In this document: one piece after another, positions 15,449 to 24,523 of the stretch | Position numbering within the stretch: the first letter of the stretch is position 1 | How the letters are laid out: each line of letters starts with the position of its first letter | NCBI GenBank assembly: GCA_025618425.1 | Contig: CM046839.1 | Coordinates: 588,784-652,783 of the forward strand | Length of the DNA: 64,000 nucleotides | Direction of reading: 5' to 3' | Source of the DNA: Heliocidaris tuberculata | Taxonomy: Eukaryota; Echinodermata; Echinoidea; Camarodonta; Echinometridae | The notes under the pieces: model-generated | What the model was told of the DNA's origin: nothing | What the model saw: the letters and a program-made list of their open reading frames with translations, nothing else | The model's database searches: none | Program-made: the position numbers and the translations under genes

Positions 15449-18400
15449 TTCTCTCATTTTTTCTCTCCCACTCTCTACTGTTACATCTTCTTTCTGTCGC
15501 CTTTCTTCTCTTTCCCTCTTTTAATAAGTTTGAAATCTAGACCAACCTGTCCAGTCTCTTCCTCTAACTGATCAAATATCTGGAGGCTCCTGTAATGGAC
15601 ATTCTTCACATTGATACCTGGGTGGAAATATGTAGCTAAACCAGCCTGGAGAGACAGAAAGAAAGAAAAGTGACACAGTATGTCAAACTAAAGTCAAAAG
15701 ATATAGTTCTACATCATCTAAAATCTATAAAGCAAAGGTGAAGAAAAACAAACTGCTTCAAATGATATGATTTATAGAAATTATTTACAGTTCTCAACAT
15801 GACAAAAAAAGTAAATGAAATAAATAATAGCAGTTCAATGAATTCATACAGTGGAACTTATGATCTGTAAACTGGTAGACTGATAGAAATCATTAAAACA
15901 CTAGAACTTTAATTCGTCACTGAAGACGAATTAGGTGGTCTGTCTACCCGTTGGTAAAATTGCTAAGATGTGATGATATTTGTGCAAGATAACATTCCTG
16001 ATAATGTTGACAATGGATGGAGACTTGCGTCAAAGAAAATCGGACAATTTCATATTGCATTATACAAGGAATATTAACCCATAGGTTTAATACACGACAG
16101 GCAATCAGATTTTGCATAGGGTTGTACACAAACTACATTCAATTAGACATAACACGCAAAATAAAAAAGTTTATTACATTTTTTGTGATTTTATATGTTA
16201 CAGTAGTCGAAGCAAATGGTAAAATATAAGGCAAAAAGAAGCAAAAAAAAAATTTCAAAAAAATGGACCCACCGGGATTCGAACCTGGGTCGGCGGGATG
16301 GGAGGCAAGTACTTTACCAATAGACCAAAAGTTTTGCAATAGACATAACACGTACACTAAAAATAGGATTCTCAAATTACAATTTGTACTTAAAAAATGG
16401 GCATGATCCCGACATCTGATCAAAAATTAGATGGCATATTTGTAAAAGCTTATAGTCTCAGCTATAACATACTAAAATTTGGAAGAAAATCGAGCAGAAA
16501 TAACAGAGATACTGCTCAAAGAAGATGTGGAATGTAAAATCAAGATTTGAGAAAAAGTCATGTTCCATAGAGAATACACGCAAAATTTGAAAATTTGACA
16601 TGCCTCCTTTAATCGCAAAAATACACCGTGATGCCTTTGTCAAAATGAAAAATCGTGTGAACTGATTTTGTAGAGAATTGTCTCAGCTACAACATATCAA
16701 AATTTGGAAGAAAATCGACAACCTATTACTGAAATATTGTCAAATGAATACAAAATTTATGACGTCATTTTTTCAAAATCGAATTTTTGAGTTCATATGC
16801 AAATGTGACGACGTTCCGATCGATTGACTCCTGAATTTTTTTCATGAATTACAATCTACAACTCATAGGCTTTCAGAAAATGTAAAAAAAATGGGGGGTA
16901 GCCACACATTCTGACGAGCTATGGCGGATTTTATATAGACATGTTTTTACCACTTTTTACATTATATTGCCCATTGACGCGCGCACGAATTTGAAAGTTT
17001 GACGCGCGCGTGTGGCATTATAGAACGTCGAGAATGACTGTAAATGGTTGGAAATTGTTAAGAATATTGCCAGGAACCCAAACCATGCGAAAAAACGGCA
17101 TTTCTACGTTATCTATGTGTTGCGCACGCGCAAAACGCGCGCGCGAGCGTATACGCGAAGAAATTTTTGAAATGCTTAAAATGGCCTAAAACCTGTAAAA
17201 AATAAATTTGAGATGATTTGGAGCATTTTTCATTTTTGCGCGCGCACTGACGCGCGGACGTACGCGTACACGCGCGTTTAACGAAATGACCTTGACCAGA
17301 TTGCCATGGACCTTAATCATGCCAAATATGAATAAGAAATGGCTTTCCCTTATGAAGATATGACCATAAGTTCATTTTCACAAAATGGCGCCTAGATGAC
17401 GTCACGATAAAATAATGACCTTGAAAAAGATACGGGAACTTGATCTTATAGAACCTGATGACTGATCAAAATTTGAAGAAAATTGACTGAACAGATTTTG
17501 AGCAATCGTGACCACAAAAAAAGGGGAGAAAAATAATAAATAGTAATAATAAAGAAAATTCTGACGAAATTAAGAGGTGGTCTGTCAAATGACAGACCAC
17601 CTAACTAGAATGAAATGGGTTCTTGCTTTGCCAACACATGGAATGTCAAAACAAACAAATATAAACTCTTTCTTCAAATTATTTTGTTTCCATATGAAAA
17701 AAAAAAGATAAGTGTGCACTAATGTGAACCTTAGTCATCAATTATGGTTTCTCATTGCCTGACTTATAAAGAAAGCACAATACTTTTTTTTCAAGAATTC
17801 ATTGCTGTTCTCATATATGGCAACTACTTTACACTTTTGGCATCTATTTGAGGGGTTGAACATCTTTTTGATTCAATCCATTTCAGATAATCTGCAAAAT
17901 TGTTGGCACTGTATTAAGAATGAAGCTGACATTTACTTACAGCATGCCATGTTGAACCAGCAGTAAGCTCACTCTTTTCTAGTAGCACAACATCCTTCAT
18001 ACCAGCTTTAGCCAGGCTGTATGCCGTTCCCACGCCGACTGCCCCACCTCCAATGATAACTGTCTCTGCTGTGTCCTTCCATCTTTTGTTAAGATTACCT
18101 GATGTTCCTCTGTAGTTTGAGAGAAAGACATTATAACAGAACATAAGTCAATATACAATGGACAGAAATATAAAGCATATATAGGGACACATTTTAAGAC
18201 AAATTACGCCAATTGTGATGACAATATAGCTTAAGCTAGGCCTACAAAATATCAATATTCTGATGATGTATTTGCTAAAAAGTATCTTAGTTTTGGAAAG
18301 TAAATACCCTGCTTCAATTCCAGCAGTCTAGCAAAGACTTCTTCAGGGGGTAGGGGGTGGGGGGGGGGGGGGGGGGGAGGGGGCTGGACACTGGGGAAAA

Positions 18401-18911
18401 TATCTTTAAAGTATAATACTTACTAGATATGTCATGAGAGGGAGCATTACATTCTGAGATGAAACTCTTTTAACCCTTTCAGGACAGGAATTATTTAAGG
18501 GCTAAATTGATCATAATTTGTTCTTCAAACTGGCAACAATAGTATTTTTCTTTTAGTCCTACATAGGTCTAATAAGGTGTAAATGTTTTGATAACAATAT
18601 GCATGGCTGGGAATTTTGTTGAAAAGTTGAAATAAATTGCCAATTTTGATTAAAAAAACAATGATTTTAGACCTCTCAATGCATTGCCAATTTAAGAATT
18701 TTAAAGCTTATTCTCGTTTTTTTTTTTTTTTTAATTCCTGGCATCAAACGCAATATGGTCATGCAACAAAAATGGACATAGTGTGTGCAGAAATTTTTGC
18801 TCAAGTTCTACTCATGTATCTGATATATTTTTTAGAGCTCTGAATCAAAAGTTAATGAGCCAATTAATGATGTCATTTGTCTTGAATGGGTTAAGTAATG
18901 CTATATATATA

Positions 18912-18964
<53 letters not shown>

Positions 18965-20224
18965 ACACATGATGAAGCTATCTATAGAGAACTTACACTG
19001 GAGATACAGATGATATAGGTCTAGGCATAAAATCAAAGTATCACCTTTTTGTTCTTTTTCTTCTTCATTTTTTTCCAACTCTAGGCTCTGCATGCATGGC
19101 TTCAGTTACTACCCAAACCCCAAACTGAGCAAATATTTTCATGGAAGCCAGCTGTCTTCATGTTACATTTTTGTCTTGTGAAGATGTTGTCTTTTTTGTC
19201 GTCTCATGTAACCCTTTGTTATATCCTTAATATCTTCTCTTCCTCTTCTTTCCTCTCTCAATCTCCTCCTCTACATAATTTCCCTTTTCTGTTCCCCCTC
19301 GTTTTCACTCCTATGCTCGTCTTGTGATGTAAAAAAAATCTCCCTTACCCCCATTGTACATAGTCACCCTTTTTTTTTTTTTCATTTAATATTGTGTATT
19401 TGTTAACATGCTTTTTCAAAATATTTCTTTATTCCTGAGGGACCTTATCTTACAAGCTGTGCTTCATTAAGGTTTCCTCGTTTGTCTTTCTTGAAATGTA
19501 ATCATTACACATGTACATGTACTCATGTAATTGTTATACTTGTAGAGCCTAAGTGTTACTGTTAATTGTTGTTGAAGAAAAGTGTTACTTGGATAAGTTG
19601 GAACAAAATCTTACTTTTACTTTTTAGTTACTTATTGTTGGAAGAAACAAAAATACATAAACTAAACTAAAAACTATTTTAACATGCAGTAGATCTATAA
19701 CATAACAATGTTACATCATCATACTAGTAGTTGATACAATTTCATCTATAAGTATAAATGAATACCATGTCCTTGAATCATAGCTTGCCTTGGGTCTTTT
19801 GGGAGCTCCCGGCTCCCCCAGTTACGATGTACATGATGCACCCTAGGTCTCCAATAAGTTACCTCGCATAAGTGTGATCGTGAGTGCCCTAGGTCTGGGG
19901 AGCGTTTCATCAAGTGTTGTCAGTGATTTTTACCGACATATCTGCTCTCAGCCAATCAGATGTAAGGATTTCAGTAGCTTATAACAGTTGTCAGTAAAAA
20001 TCACTGGCAAAACACTTGATGAAACGCTCCCCAGGACTCGGAGCTTATGATACAGCTGTTGTAGGTCTATGTTTTACTTCTACTTCTACTTACGCCTCTG
20101 TATTCCATGTTGTCCTACTACACGAGATGCATCGAGCGGCGGAAGTATGGAGGAAAGGCAAGTTGACGGAGAATCCACGCAGAGTTCGGTTCAACTCCCT
20201 TACCTGAAACAGACGGGAAGCCAT
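194..20224 (-). CDS. DMGDH: Dimethylglycine dehydrogenase, mitochondrial (partial: exons 1-11, C-terminus off the left edge)
   Basis: A flavoprotein of the mitochondrial matrix that oxidatively demethylates N,N-dimethylglycine to sarcosine, passing the one-carbon unit to tetrahydrofolate and electrons to ETF. Coding exons (minus strand, 5' to 3'): 20094-20224, 17941-18109, 15547-15645, 14579-14743, 13488-13692, 12273-12521, 3225-3423, 2320-2594, 1676-1896, 1028-1158, 194-411. All introns are GT/AG and all phases agree, giving 687 codons without a stop. Visible features are an Arg-rich presequence (1-~43), a GGGAVGVG dinucleotide fold (64-71), the TWHA motif whose His (99) carries covalent FAD in the mammalian enzyme, the DAO domain to ~430, the middle domain, and the start of the folate-binding GCV_T domain from ~490. 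Residue-level agreement with vertebrate DMGDH runs throughout, which separates it from sarcosine dehydrogenase. Mammalian DMGDH is ~866 residues, so about 180 are missing to the left. BHMT, the enzyme that makes its substrate, is the divergent neighbour. Confidence 0.94.
1028..1158 (-). CDS. DMGDH: DMGDH exon 10
   Basis: 131 nt encoding residues 572-614, containing the folate-domain motif [12 protein letters not shown] and ending EIHDLR. Acceptor attctcag, donor gttggt; it ends in phase 2 and completes an Arg codon with exon 11. Confidence 0.92.
1676..1896 (-). CDS. DMGDH: DMGDH exon 9
   Basis: 221 nt encoding GWEQPHWF through the GCV_T start ([25 protein letters not shown]) to LANKLPTA, residues 498-571. 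Acceptor tttatgtag, donor gtaagt, leaving phase 0. Confidence 0.93.
2320..2594 (-). CDS. DMGDH: DMGDH exon 8
   Basis: 275 nt encoding residues 407-497: [14 protein letters not shown] at the end of the oxidoreductase domain, then [13 protein letters not shown] and [20 protein letters not shown] of the middle domain. The acceptor gcgacag is confirmed by phase: AG from exon 7 plus C gives Ser. Confidence 0.93.
3225..3423 (-). CDS. DMGDH: DMGDH exon 7
   Basis: 199 nt encoding [17 protein letters not shown] to NYWSACAF, residues 340-405, with the conserved [15 protein letters not shown] segment. It follows the largest intron (8.8 kb). A decayed copy of its acceptor region sits upstream at 3781-3813. 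Confidence 0.94.
3781..3813 (-). pseudogene. Duplicated start of DMGDH exon 7 (pseudo-exon)
   Basis: On the minus strand, a tgttgtcag acceptor is followed by sequence reading [12 protein letters not shown] in the frame of the real exon 7 ([12 protein letters not shown]). The similarity then stops and no matching donor or later exon sequence follows. It lies ~360 bp upstream of the genuine exon within the same intron. Confidence 0.7.
6367..6899 (+). mobile_element. 5'-truncated L2/CR1-like LINE, 3' end
   Basis: An open frame from 6367 to 6760 encodes the typical C-terminal tail of L2-type reverse transcriptases: [53 protein letters not shown] and a terminal LKTYLF-type motif. It ends at a TAG, followed by a short 3' UTR and a (ATTGG)n-type tail at 6873-6890. 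The RT catalytic core is absent, so this is a dead insertion in a DMGDH intron. Confidence 0.82.
8961..9027 (+). mobile_element. Retroposon 3' tail
   Basis: The segment ttaagcgcaatataaatg followed by a (TAT)n run resembles the 3' end shared by many L2-type LINEs and their SINEs. The rest of the element is not clear upstream. Confidence 0.45.
9594..10262. mobile_element. Non-autonomous DNA transposon with ~35-bp perfect terminal inverted repeats
   Basis: The left end 9594-9628 (TATGTGACCAGGCACCACAA...) is the exact reverse complement of the right end 10228-10262. Taking TA as the target duplication leaves 33-bp inverted repeats beginning TGTGACCAGG. The 669-bp element has no meaningful ORF. 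A TA target site suggests a Tc1/mariner-like origin, but this is inference. Confidence 0.85.
11018..11305 (+). mobile_element. tRNA-derived SINE-like element
   Basis: It starts with a tRNA-like head containing a polymerase III A-box match (TGGCTAAGTTGG, 11024-11035). A conserved-looking body follows with GATGTTAAACGGAGG and a motif near cattaagaacccaatgcac, as in several invertebrate SINE families. The B box is degenerate and the 3' boundary is uncertain; a region of unclear origin continues to the AAT microsatellite at 11648. Confidence 0.5.
11648..11683. repeat. (AAT)n microsatellite
   Basis: About 12 uninterrupted AAT units within DMGDH intron 6. It could be the tail of a retroposon that begins with the SINE-like unit upstream. 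Confidence 0.9.
12273..12521 (-). CDS. DMGDH: DMGDH exon 6
   Basis: 249 nt encoding [17 protein letters not shown] to AENGVPPG, residues 257-339, with the conserved [16 protein letters not shown] and [18 protein letters not shown] segments. It starts in phase 1 and ends in phase 1 at donor gtatat. Confidence 0.94.
13488..13692 (-). CDS. DMGDH: DMGDH exon 5
   Basis: 205 nt encoding residues 189-256: [20 protein letters not shown], then [16 protein letters not shown], ending VVNATG. The [10 protein letters not shown] motif is diagnostic of the DMGDH/SARDH oxidoreductase fold. Confidence 0.94.
14189..14260 (-). mobile_element. tRNA-like sequence (degenerate tRNA or tRNA-derived SINE head)
   Basis: Exactly 72 nt on the minus strand, with a perfect 7-bp acceptor stem (GAACCAG/CTGGTTC), an A-box-like TAGCCTGGTGG, a 5-bp anticodon stem with loop CCGGTAA, and a B-box-like GGCTTCAAATCC. 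Position 33 is C instead of the universal T and the T stem is imperfect, so a functional tRNA is unlikely. Confidence 0.5.
14353..14388 (-). pseudogene. Duplicated 3' end and donor of DMGDH exon 4
   Basis: This 36-bp stretch matches 14566-14601, which spans the exon 4 donor, at about 34 of 36 positions, including the exon end (CCCCATCATGAACATTGATG on the minus strand) and the GTAAGT donor. Weaker versions of the ACTTACTC donor word recur near 14394 and 14461, so it looks like a decayed local tandem duplication inside intron 4. Confidence 0.7.
14579..14743 (-). CDS. DMGDH: DMGDH exon 4
   Basis: 165 nt, 55 codons in phase 0: [20 protein letters not shown] through [18 protein letters not shown], residues 134-188. 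Acceptor ttatggtag, donor gtaagt. Confidence 0.94.
15395..15456. repeat. (CT)n low-complexity tract
   Basis: A pyrimidine tract of CT repeats just upstream in + coordinates of exon 3. On the transcribed strand it is a GA tract within intron 3. Confidence 0.85.
15547..15645 (-). CDS. DMGDH: DMGDH exon 3
   Basis: 99 nt, 33 codons: [18 protein letters not shown] to [10 protein letters not shown], residues 101-133. It completes the conserved TWHA-AG junction with exon 2. Confidence 0.94.
15911..17602 (+). mobile_element. Non-coding element copy A with a stem-loop at each end (interrupted by a SINE)
   Basis: The left end is a hairpin (AATTCGTC, 6-nt loop, GACGAATT; 15911-15932) followed directly by AGGTGGTCTGTC. 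The right end is a second hairpin (AGGTGGTCTGTC, AAAT, GACAGACCACCT; 17575-17602) preceded by GACGAAATTAAG. The interior lacks ORFs, repeats the word CAAAATTTGGAAGAAAATCG, and has a block at ~16976-17280 unusually rich in GCGCGC for this AT-rich locus. A homologous inverted copy lies at 48056-49464. Without the inserted SINE this copy is ~1.5 kb. Superfamily unknown: terminal hairpins recall Helitron-like elements, and the shared end motif also fits a foldback element. Confidence 0.7.
16157..16339 (-). mobile_element. tRNA-derived SINE with 13-bp target-site duplication
   Basis: It is flanked by identical TAGACATAACACG at 16144-16156 and 16340-16352. On the minus strand it has an A box (TGGTCTATTGG, 16317-16327) and a perfect B box (GGTTCGAATCC, 16275-16285) in a tRNA-like head, then an AT-rich body. 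It is inserted inside repeat copy A, and the corresponding insertion is absent from copy B. Confidence 0.88.
17941..18109 (-). CDS. DMGDH: DMGDH exon 2 (FAD-binding fold)
   Basis: 169 nt encoding residues 44-100: the N-terminal beta-alpha-beta with [33 protein letters not shown] and the flavinylation motif TWHA. The acceptor cuts after ctacag, leaving an A that completes the GC of exon 1 to Ala, so phase 2 matches. Confidence 0.95.
18345..18383. repeat. G-rich tract
   Basis: A run of more than 30 near-continuous G in DMGDH intron 1. Low-complexity sequence, prone to length errors. Confidence 0.85.
18474..18890 (+). mobile_element. TTAA-flanked non-autonomous transposon, family 1 copy A (piggyBac-like)
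   Basis: TTAA flanks both sides (18470-18473 and 18891-18894). The termini begin CCCTTTCAGGACAG and end in the near-inverse CTTGAATGGG. The 417-bp body has no ORF and is homologous along its length, in the same orientation, to 36909-37319. CCC termini with a TTAA target suggest a piggyBac-type origin (inference). Confidence 0.78.
18902..18961. repeat. (TA)n microsatellite
   Basis: About 60 bp of TA repeats directly right of the TTAA-flanked element, in DMGDH intron 1. Confidence 0.9.
19801..19877. repeat. Two-module motif shared with BHMT intron 1
   Basis: Module 1 (GGGAGCTCCC ... AGTTACGAT, 19801-19829) precedes module 2 (TCTCCAATAA, gtta, CCTCGCATAAGTGTGA; 19848-19877). Both modules recur in BHMT intron 1 at 28194-28214 and 28095-28120, in the opposite order. 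This could be a dispersed repeat or a shared regulatory element. Confidence 0.5.
19895..20034. mobile_element. 140-bp MITE with ~38-bp inverted repeats
   Basis: The left arm CTGGGGAGCGTTTCATCAAG and the matching right arm CTTGATGAAACGCTCCCCAG form imperfect inverted repeats around a short spacer. It sits only ~60 bp inside DMGDH intron 1, just past the exon 1 donor. Confidence 0.82.
20094..20224 (-). CDS. DMGDH: DMGDH exon 1 (start codon and mitochondrial presequence)
   Basis: ATG at 20222-20224 opens [19 protein letters not shown] followed by FLHTSAARC. This is an Arg-rich, almost acid-free amphipathic leader of the kind cleaved in the matrix. The exon ends GAG GC at a GTAAGT donor (20088-20093), and its phase 2 is exactly what exon 2 requires. 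An internal CAG/GTAAGG (after residue 7) also looks like a strong donor but would leave phase 0 and frameshift into exon 2, so I did not use it. Confidence 0.85.
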
Positions 20225-21179
20225 TTTTTCGACTTAAAATGAATGATTTCTTTTTGACAGACAGTGCCCTATGCAGCCATCATACGCCCCCTTAATGCAC
20301 ACAGTACTAAATCTGCACACAGTACTAAATCTGCACACAGTACTAAATCTAAACAAGGAACTCCTTGATCTAAATACAGTCTACACCCCTATGGTCTACA
20401 CATTTATCGCGCTGCGCTGCGCTGGCGAAAATGGTAGCGTGGAGTTTATGCATGGCCTAGATTTGAGGCCCCGCCCATTTGTTATGGGAGATAGTCTACT
20501 TAACTAGACGCAATTTATGCAGTACTTGGCGGTCCGAGGCAATGTATGGTACTTCTAATACATGGGCCTGGGCGTACGGTCACAATATTGCCAAGAGGGC
20601 TGACATCTTCTCCCTGAATATCAACTTTTTAGTCTCCAATAGTTAAGCATGTGAGTGAGAAAATATACCCCCACTTTTCGGGGAGGGGGGGGGGGGGAGA
20701 GATGGTCTGTACAGATATATACCCACTTTTTAAGGAAGAAATCATTTTTTATCAATCAGTTATTGATAAAATTGATTAATATGAAAGACTGTAATATTAG
20801 TGAGAATTCCTCCTTAAAATGCAATCCCGATATTTCCGATTTTATAAATCAAATCTCTCATCCATGTCCATTTCTTTACGTGTTTTTCCATTGCTACAAA
20901 ATGGGCATTACATCCTCGCCTCTAATGAAAAATGTAGCCTAATAAAACATGGCATTATAAACAAAGTGTAGAAAACAAGCTCAGATATTTCCAAGTCATG
21001 CTGAGGACACAAGGAGACTTCTCGGGACTGTACAGCATTCTCCAAATTAATGACAGTCTAATACATCTTCTAAAAGTCCATGAGTCTTCTTTCAGGATTC
21101 AGAATGACGCATCAACTTTTTATGGAAATTTTAGGATTATTTAAAATCAGGCGCGTGGGGGGGGTAGGGTTTAGTGTCC

Positions 21180-22070
21180 CCAGTATTTCAGAAATTTAGG
21201 TATCCTAGAGGCTAGAAGTTCTCCCTTTTACATAGCCCTTTCGTCCTTGACAATTGTCCCTTTCCTTTGTAAGAAGTACCCCTTCCCCTTTTATAAGTAT
21301 CCATTATTATAACACGCCCCTTTTCCAATCTTATAATTGCCCCGATTCTTTCTGATAAGTGTTCCCTTTATTTTATTTCTAAAAATGACTCTCTTCCTTT
21401 TTCACATAAAACGCCTAATAAAATATTTCATTTGACAATTCCCTTTTAAATAATTTGCATCGTACTTATTAATTCCATGCAATAAGTGCCCTTTTTTCCA
21501 TTCTCATATAAGTTTCCATTTTCAGATACAAGAATTACCCCCTTTCCATCTCTGATAAATGTATTTTCACCTGTGGCAATGGCCTCTATTTAAATTTGAG
21601 AGGTGCCCGTTCTAATTTGACAAGTGCCCCTTCCTCCCTTCCTTCTGTTAAGTGACACTTCTCTGATGAGTGCCCCTTTACACCTCTGATAATTGCCCCT
21701 TATATAATTCATTTTGACACGAGCTCCTTTCCTTTCTTAGAAGTACCCTTATATTCCTTCTGTTAAGAGCCCCCTCTTCCATTATAACAAACGCCCCTTT
21801 CCATTCTCATAAGTGGCCTTTTTCACCTCTGGTAAAGTGCCAATATTGATGCGCGACAAATACCATATGTTTCATCCTCTGATCATCGTGTTTTTTTTTT
21901 GTTTTTTGGGGGGGGGTTTTGGGGGTTTTTTTTTTTGGTTTTTGGGGTTTTGTTTTTTTTGGTTTTTTAATATGACACATTCCTGCTCCTTTTCTTTTCT
22001 GATAAGTGTCATTTTCGTTCTTGATAAAAGCCCCTTTTTCTTCCTCCATAATGTGTGCCCCTAAATTATA
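21180..22070 (+). repeat. Degenerate minisatellite, (C/T)TGATAAGTGCCCCTTT family, locus 1
   Basis: About 900 bp of degenerate units around a TGATAAGTGCCCCTTTT core, ~25-35 nt each, preceded by a G-rich stretch. The same family occurs at 61040-61820, also behind a G-rich stretch. The long pyrimidine-rich frames here carry no plausible protein. Confidence 0.7.
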
Positions 22071-23267
22071 GCGATTTAGAACTACTTTACTTTAATTTCG
22101 TCAAGGATTGCTAGCTACGCTCGCTCACATTTATATTTTATATAGTTATGTTATTCATTAGAGGTCTTTTCAGTCTCTCATGCCGAGACTGTGTTTAAAA
22201 ACCTTTCAGAATTGTTTTTTGTCTTTATAAGATGTTATTAATCACCATGCAGCCTCACAGATCTTTTAAAAAAATTGCTCGCTCGCTTCGCTCGCAAGCA
22301 CATTATTATGTGGGTCATCAAACCCAACTGCAAACGTTGATGCTTAAGCATAATTATACAGTATATTAGAGCATGTCAGAGAGAAACATATTGAAATCCC
22401 TAAAAATTTAATCACAATGGAGGGTATATATATATGCCAATTTAAAGATGATATATATATATATATATATCCCGTTGTAGGTGCCCCCCCTTTTTTTTTT
22501 TTTTTTTACAGAAATACCCCTTGATTATTGGTGCCCCAAAACTTTTGAAATTTCCGCTCAATATTGCGATCATACCCTTCACTCCTCGAACCTGATTTAC
22601 GCCGGCATGGCCGGTGGATTTGGAAGTGATCATGTGAGGCAAGATATGCAGTAAGCCGCACCCTGCTGAGGTACCCCATGGCTGGCTTACTGATGGAAGG
22701 GGGTATTTGGGGGCTGCAGCCCCTCCCCCTCCCCCCACTGAAAAGAAAAGAAAAGAAAGGACAAGAAAAGGGGGAAAGAAAAGAAATGAAAAGTAAAGAA
22801 AGAAAAGGACAGGGAAAGAAAGACGGACAGAAAGAAAGAAAGAAGTTCAAGTTTATTAATCTTTCTTCAGAATACATCAGATATATGACCAATAAAATAA
22901 TACATGTATGAGAAATAGCTATATAATATAGTAACGATGATTTAACAACCTAACAGGAAGAGAGTATGTAACGTGGAGAGACCTATAGGAAAGCATAGCT
23001 TGTGAAATAAGGTCCCTCTAAAGGCGATTGCAAGATAATTAATTTTCAAATTACTAGTGATATGGCTAACGACTAATTCTACCAAAAAAATTTCTACTTA
23101 AACGTAATAATACATTGCATTACATATGCACAGAAGAAAAAAGAAAGATAAAAAGAAAAGACATCCATTATATACACCCATATAGCTAGAAAAAATGTAT
23201 ATTTCTGATTACAGTATAGTGCGTCTTTTAGAACGTATAATTGGCTAAATTTTCTTAGTACATCCCT

Positions 23268-23270
<3 letters not shown>

Positions 23271-23313
<43 letters not shown>

Positions 23314-23321
23314 ATATATAT
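23271..23321. repeat. (TA)n/(TATG)n microsatellite
   Basis: Alternating TA with an internal TATG block, in the DMGDH-BHMT intergenic region. Confidence 0.9.
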
Positions 23322-23478
23322 GCATCTTTGGCATGCAAGACATATTTCTTTTATCACTGTTTTTTTATAGGAGGGGAACTTTTCTTTTGTATCCAAACCA
23401 ACCCATTTACAATAGGCTCACACAGTATATATATCGTGAAATTTCTTTCGAAATTGAGGGAACTAAATGATGAGTTAA

Positions 23479-23873
23479 AGTGATTTGGTAACTTTGTAGA
23501 GGCTTGATAGAATCTGAGCTGCCTGGCCTTACATGCTATCAGTGCATGTAATATGGTGTAAAAATAAAGCCCAGGAAGAAAAAAAAGCACTTCACAATCA
23601 TCATGTGCTTCACAAAAGTAAACATATATATGCCAGTGACCGGAAATGTCAGATTCATTTTCCCCCATAGACTCAGTTTTAGACTAAAGCCTATGGCCAT
23701 ACGCTTTCGTAAATGGGAGTATTCAGTCATAGATATCTTAATAATAGCATTATATATCTGAAAACCTTTATTTGCCTGGCTATTCATTTATCCTTCTGAA
23801 CATCATTATACAAGGCAGATATCAAAATTCAAAAATTTATTAAATCAAGCCTCCACAAAGTTACCGAATCCCT
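23479..23873. mobile_element. TTAA-flanked non-autonomous transposon (Kolobok-like MITE)
   Basis: TTAA occurs at 23475-23478 and 23874-23877. The left arm AGTGATTTGGTAACTTTGTA and the right arm (read inward AGGGATTCGGTAACTTTGTG) continue into a shared GAGGCTTGAT, ~30 bp of inverted repeat. 395 bp, no convincing ORF. Confidence 0.78.
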
Positions 23874-24523
23874 TTAAGGATACAGCACACTACAGGCTCC
23901 GAATGAATGCAAACTTTCACTATTCAAAATAGAAAAATCCTCTTATTCCCATTCAAAGGATACGAGTATATGTATTACGTACAATGCAGGCGCTTTAGAA
24001 AATACATCAGTTCTTTTTTTCTTTTCTTTTTTTTTTTCCCTTCTTCTTCTTCTTCTTCTTCATCATCTTCTTTTTTTTTCAAAGAAAGATTTTATTCAAT
24101 CATTCTTGAACAAAAACAAAACAATAGATTTTAACAAAGTACATGTTGTGACATATCGGTAAAAAACAAACATTGTTACATCAGTAGCACATGTCTATAT
24201 TTATCTAGTAATACAACAAATTTATTGCGTTTCATAGAAAGAACCCGCTCAACTTCATAAAAACGTTTAAGCATCTTCTTATAAAAGAGTTTAAAGATAG
24301 CAGTTCCCTTTTGCATTTCGCAAAGAATAGTATTATGCATATGAAATGACAAAATTAAAGGGTAGATTGCTTACCATCTGGGAAACAACACAGAAAAGAA
24401 TTTTTAGTCAAAAGCACTTCATTGTCTGGAATAGAGCTTTGGAAATCTTGAATTAATTCATGTCTAACATGCAGGGCATTCCGAAAACAAGTGCTTTGAA
24501 ATACTTTCGACAGAGGATATTAA

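Noticed and set aside
16261..16340. Minus-strand tRNA gene
   Set aside because: Perfect B box, but no acceptor-stem pairing, and it sits inside a TSD-flanked SINE.
21807..22064. Lys/Pro-rich and Phe/Gly-rich frames on both strands
   Set aside because: Product of G/T homopolymer runs inside the degenerate minisatellite.
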